DNA from: Alphaproteobacteria bacterium
Lineage (GTDB): Bacteria; Pseudomonadota; Alphaproteobacteria; RF32; CAG-239
Direction of reading: 5' to 3'
Assembly (NCBI GenBank): GCA_017964705.1
Contig: JAGCRL010000247.1
Span: forward strand, 1 to 6,434
Length of the DNA stretch: 6,434 nt
Part shown: one piece after another, positions 5,229 to 6,434 of the stretch
Layout: every line of letters starts with the position of its first letter
Position numbering within the stretch: position 1 is the first letter of the stretch
Notes under the pieces: model-generated
Told to the model about the DNA's origin: nothing
What the model saw: the letters and a program-made list of their open reading frames with translations, nothing else
Databases searched by the model: none
Made by a program: the position numbers and the translations under genes

Positions 5229-6434
5229 TTATAAAGTATCGGGAAATTTTTGAGCGGTTTTTAATATTGTATCACTGTTAATCGGTATATAGAAATAGTA
5301 GAGAAACTCTTGCAATCCTTTAAGTGTTGTAACAGCTGTTGCAGTTTGATTTAACAGGGTTATGTTAGGTGTTAAATAAGGCAAAATAATATCTGCGGTG
5401 AACGGATCTAAGATAAAAATATTTACTGGTTGATTGGGATATTTTTGGTTTATAGAAATGGCACTTTCTCTTAAATTATTATAATATTGCCGTTTACGAT
5501 AATCATAAATATTAAATATCATTAAAAAGGCTAAGATAGATAAGGGAAGCAGCTGTTTGGCATTTAAGTTCGGTTCTTCTTCTGTGCAACCAATCCAGTA
5601 GGCGGCAATTAAAATAATATAAAAAAATGCATGGTGGTGGAGATTGCCGCTATAGATGTTAAAAAACAGAAGCAATAAGCCGATATTTGCCATAATTAGG
5701 AAAAATAATCCTTGGTAACGTTTATTTTTGCAGAGGGTAAAAATAGTGATGAGAACAATTATAATAAATAACTGGATGTTTAATGGGAAAAAAACTTTGT
5801 TTAGATTTTCTTCTAGGGAGGAAAATATCGGGGTGTGGCTTGGAATTGATGTGTCGTAGCTATAGAATTGGCAAATAATCAGTAATATTTCCAATAGGCC
5901 AAAAGTAAATGTTAACAGCACGGGAGTGATGTTTTTCTTTCTTAAGGCATATGTTTCTTTTAAATATAATAATCCCAGAGGAGCAGCCAAACAAAAGCCG
6001 ATAATGTTTGTGTTTGCTAGCAAAATGATTAATGTTAAATATAAAAGAGTTTTCTGAGAGCGCTTTTCATATATGCTTAGCAATATAAAAAGAAGTAATA
6101 ATGTTAGGCTGTATGATCGTGCATAGGATACATATAATTGTAAAAACGGGGCAGAAAAAGTGATTAAATATTTTGTTAATGTGGAAAAAGGTGCATATTT
6201 ATATAAAAAATAAAAGGCACTTAAGATAATTAGTAGGTTGAGCAGAAAAAGATTATAGGGATATCCTAAATGCATTTTGGCTATGGGCATTAATAAAAAA
6301 TACCAAAGAAAAGGGTGTCCTTCGGTTTTGCTGATAGTAAAAATTTCTGCAGGGTTTAAGTAACGAGCAATATTGTATGCATGAGCTTCATCAAAGTTTG
6401 GGGTGCAGTTACAATTAAAAAAAATGGCAGTTAA
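5229..6434 (-). CDS. GT-C/glycosyltransferase-39-like polytopic membrane protein, 5'-truncated by the window edge
   Basis: The minus-strand frame is open from base 6434 to TAA 5231-5229, giving 401 visible residues; ATG 6290 is internal. The upstream 48 codons carry the family signature: NFDEAHAYNIARYL (13-26), whose Asp-Glu pair matches the first-loop acidic motif of PMT_2/ArnT-like enzymes, and EGHPFLWY (38-45), matching the loop that follows. Then come about nine hydrophobic spans, with VSYARSYSL after the third, and a soluble C-terminal tail from about residue 315. Such proteins transfer sugars from lipid-linked donors at the outer face of the inner membrane; donor and acceptor cannot be read here. 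The tail stops early: after the TAA the same frame continues for 35 codons (see findings), so the gene may carry a nonsense mutation. It could also be a membrane protein of the same fold without transferase activity. Confidence 0.75.
   Translation of the reverse strand, partial: LTAIFFNCNCTPNFDEAHAYNIARYLNPAEIFTISKTEGHPFLWYFLLMPIAKMHLGYPYNLFLLNLLIILSAFYFLYKYAPFSTLTKYLITFSAPFLQLYVSYARSYSLTLLLLFILLSIYEKRSQKTLLYLTLIILLANTNIIGFCLAAPLGLLYLKETYALRKKNITPVLLTFTFGLLEILLIICQFYSYDTSIPSHTPIFSSLEENLNKVFFPLNIQLFIIIVLITIFTLCKNKRYQGLFFLIMANIGLLLLFFNIYSGNLHHHAFFYIILIAAYWIGCTEEEPNLNAKQLLPLSILAFLMIFNIYDYRKRQYYNNLRESAISINQKYPNQPVNIFILDPFTADIILPYLTPNITLLNQTATAVTTLKGLQEFLYYFYIPINSDTILKTAQKFPDTL

Noticed and set aside
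1..6434. Search for CRISPR arrays, insertion sequences, tRNA/rRNA genes and long direct repeats
   Set aside because: None seen: no regularly spaced repeats, no transposase motifs and no tRNA-like cloverleaf were noticed on reading.

Overview
The window is AT-rich, densely coded bacterial DNA, and the best fit is an alphaproteobacterium. Two genes point there. One is an AsmA-family envelope protein. The other resembles the C-terminal half of ATP12, an F1-ATPase assembly factor known from alphaproteobacteria and mitochondria. The low GC, short intergenic gaps and Shine-Dalgarno signals would suit a host-associated or gut lineage, but this is inference and no marker gene fixes the taxon.

Layout. 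Bases 1-2618 (+) hold an overlapping run: the 3' part of an AsmA-family gene (its 5' end lies outside the window), a short ATP12-like gene and an acylphosphatase gene. The genes overlap by 11 and 20 bases, so they are probably co-transcribed and translationally coupled. An 81-base gap carries a TATAAT box and a perfect AGGAGG. It leads into a second run at 2700-4616 (+): a cysteine-rich DUF2769-like protein, a helical TPR-like protein of unknown role and thioredoxin reductase (trxB). A strong hairpin at 4632-4670 ends this run and also serves the convergent minus-strand gene at 4666-5031, which encodes an unrecognised 121-residue protein. From 5229 to the right edge, also on the minus strand, lies a polytopic membrane protein that looks like a GT-C/glycosyltransferase-39 (PMT_2-like) enzyme. 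It is open through the edge, so its 5' end is missing.

How the genes may work together. The first run mixes envelope maintenance (AsmA) with two housekeeping functions. The second places a ten-cysteine protein two genes upstream of a thioredoxin reductase, which hints at a thiol-redox or metal-related link but does not prove one. The minus-strand membrane protein suggests surface glycan or lipid-linked sugar transfer. No mobile element, CRISPR array, tRNA, rRNA or obvious novel defence system was seen. The most notable points are the ATP12 homologue without its N-terminal domain, the in-frame coding-like extension past the stop codon of the membrane protein, and the DUF2769/TPR-like/trxB neighbourhood.
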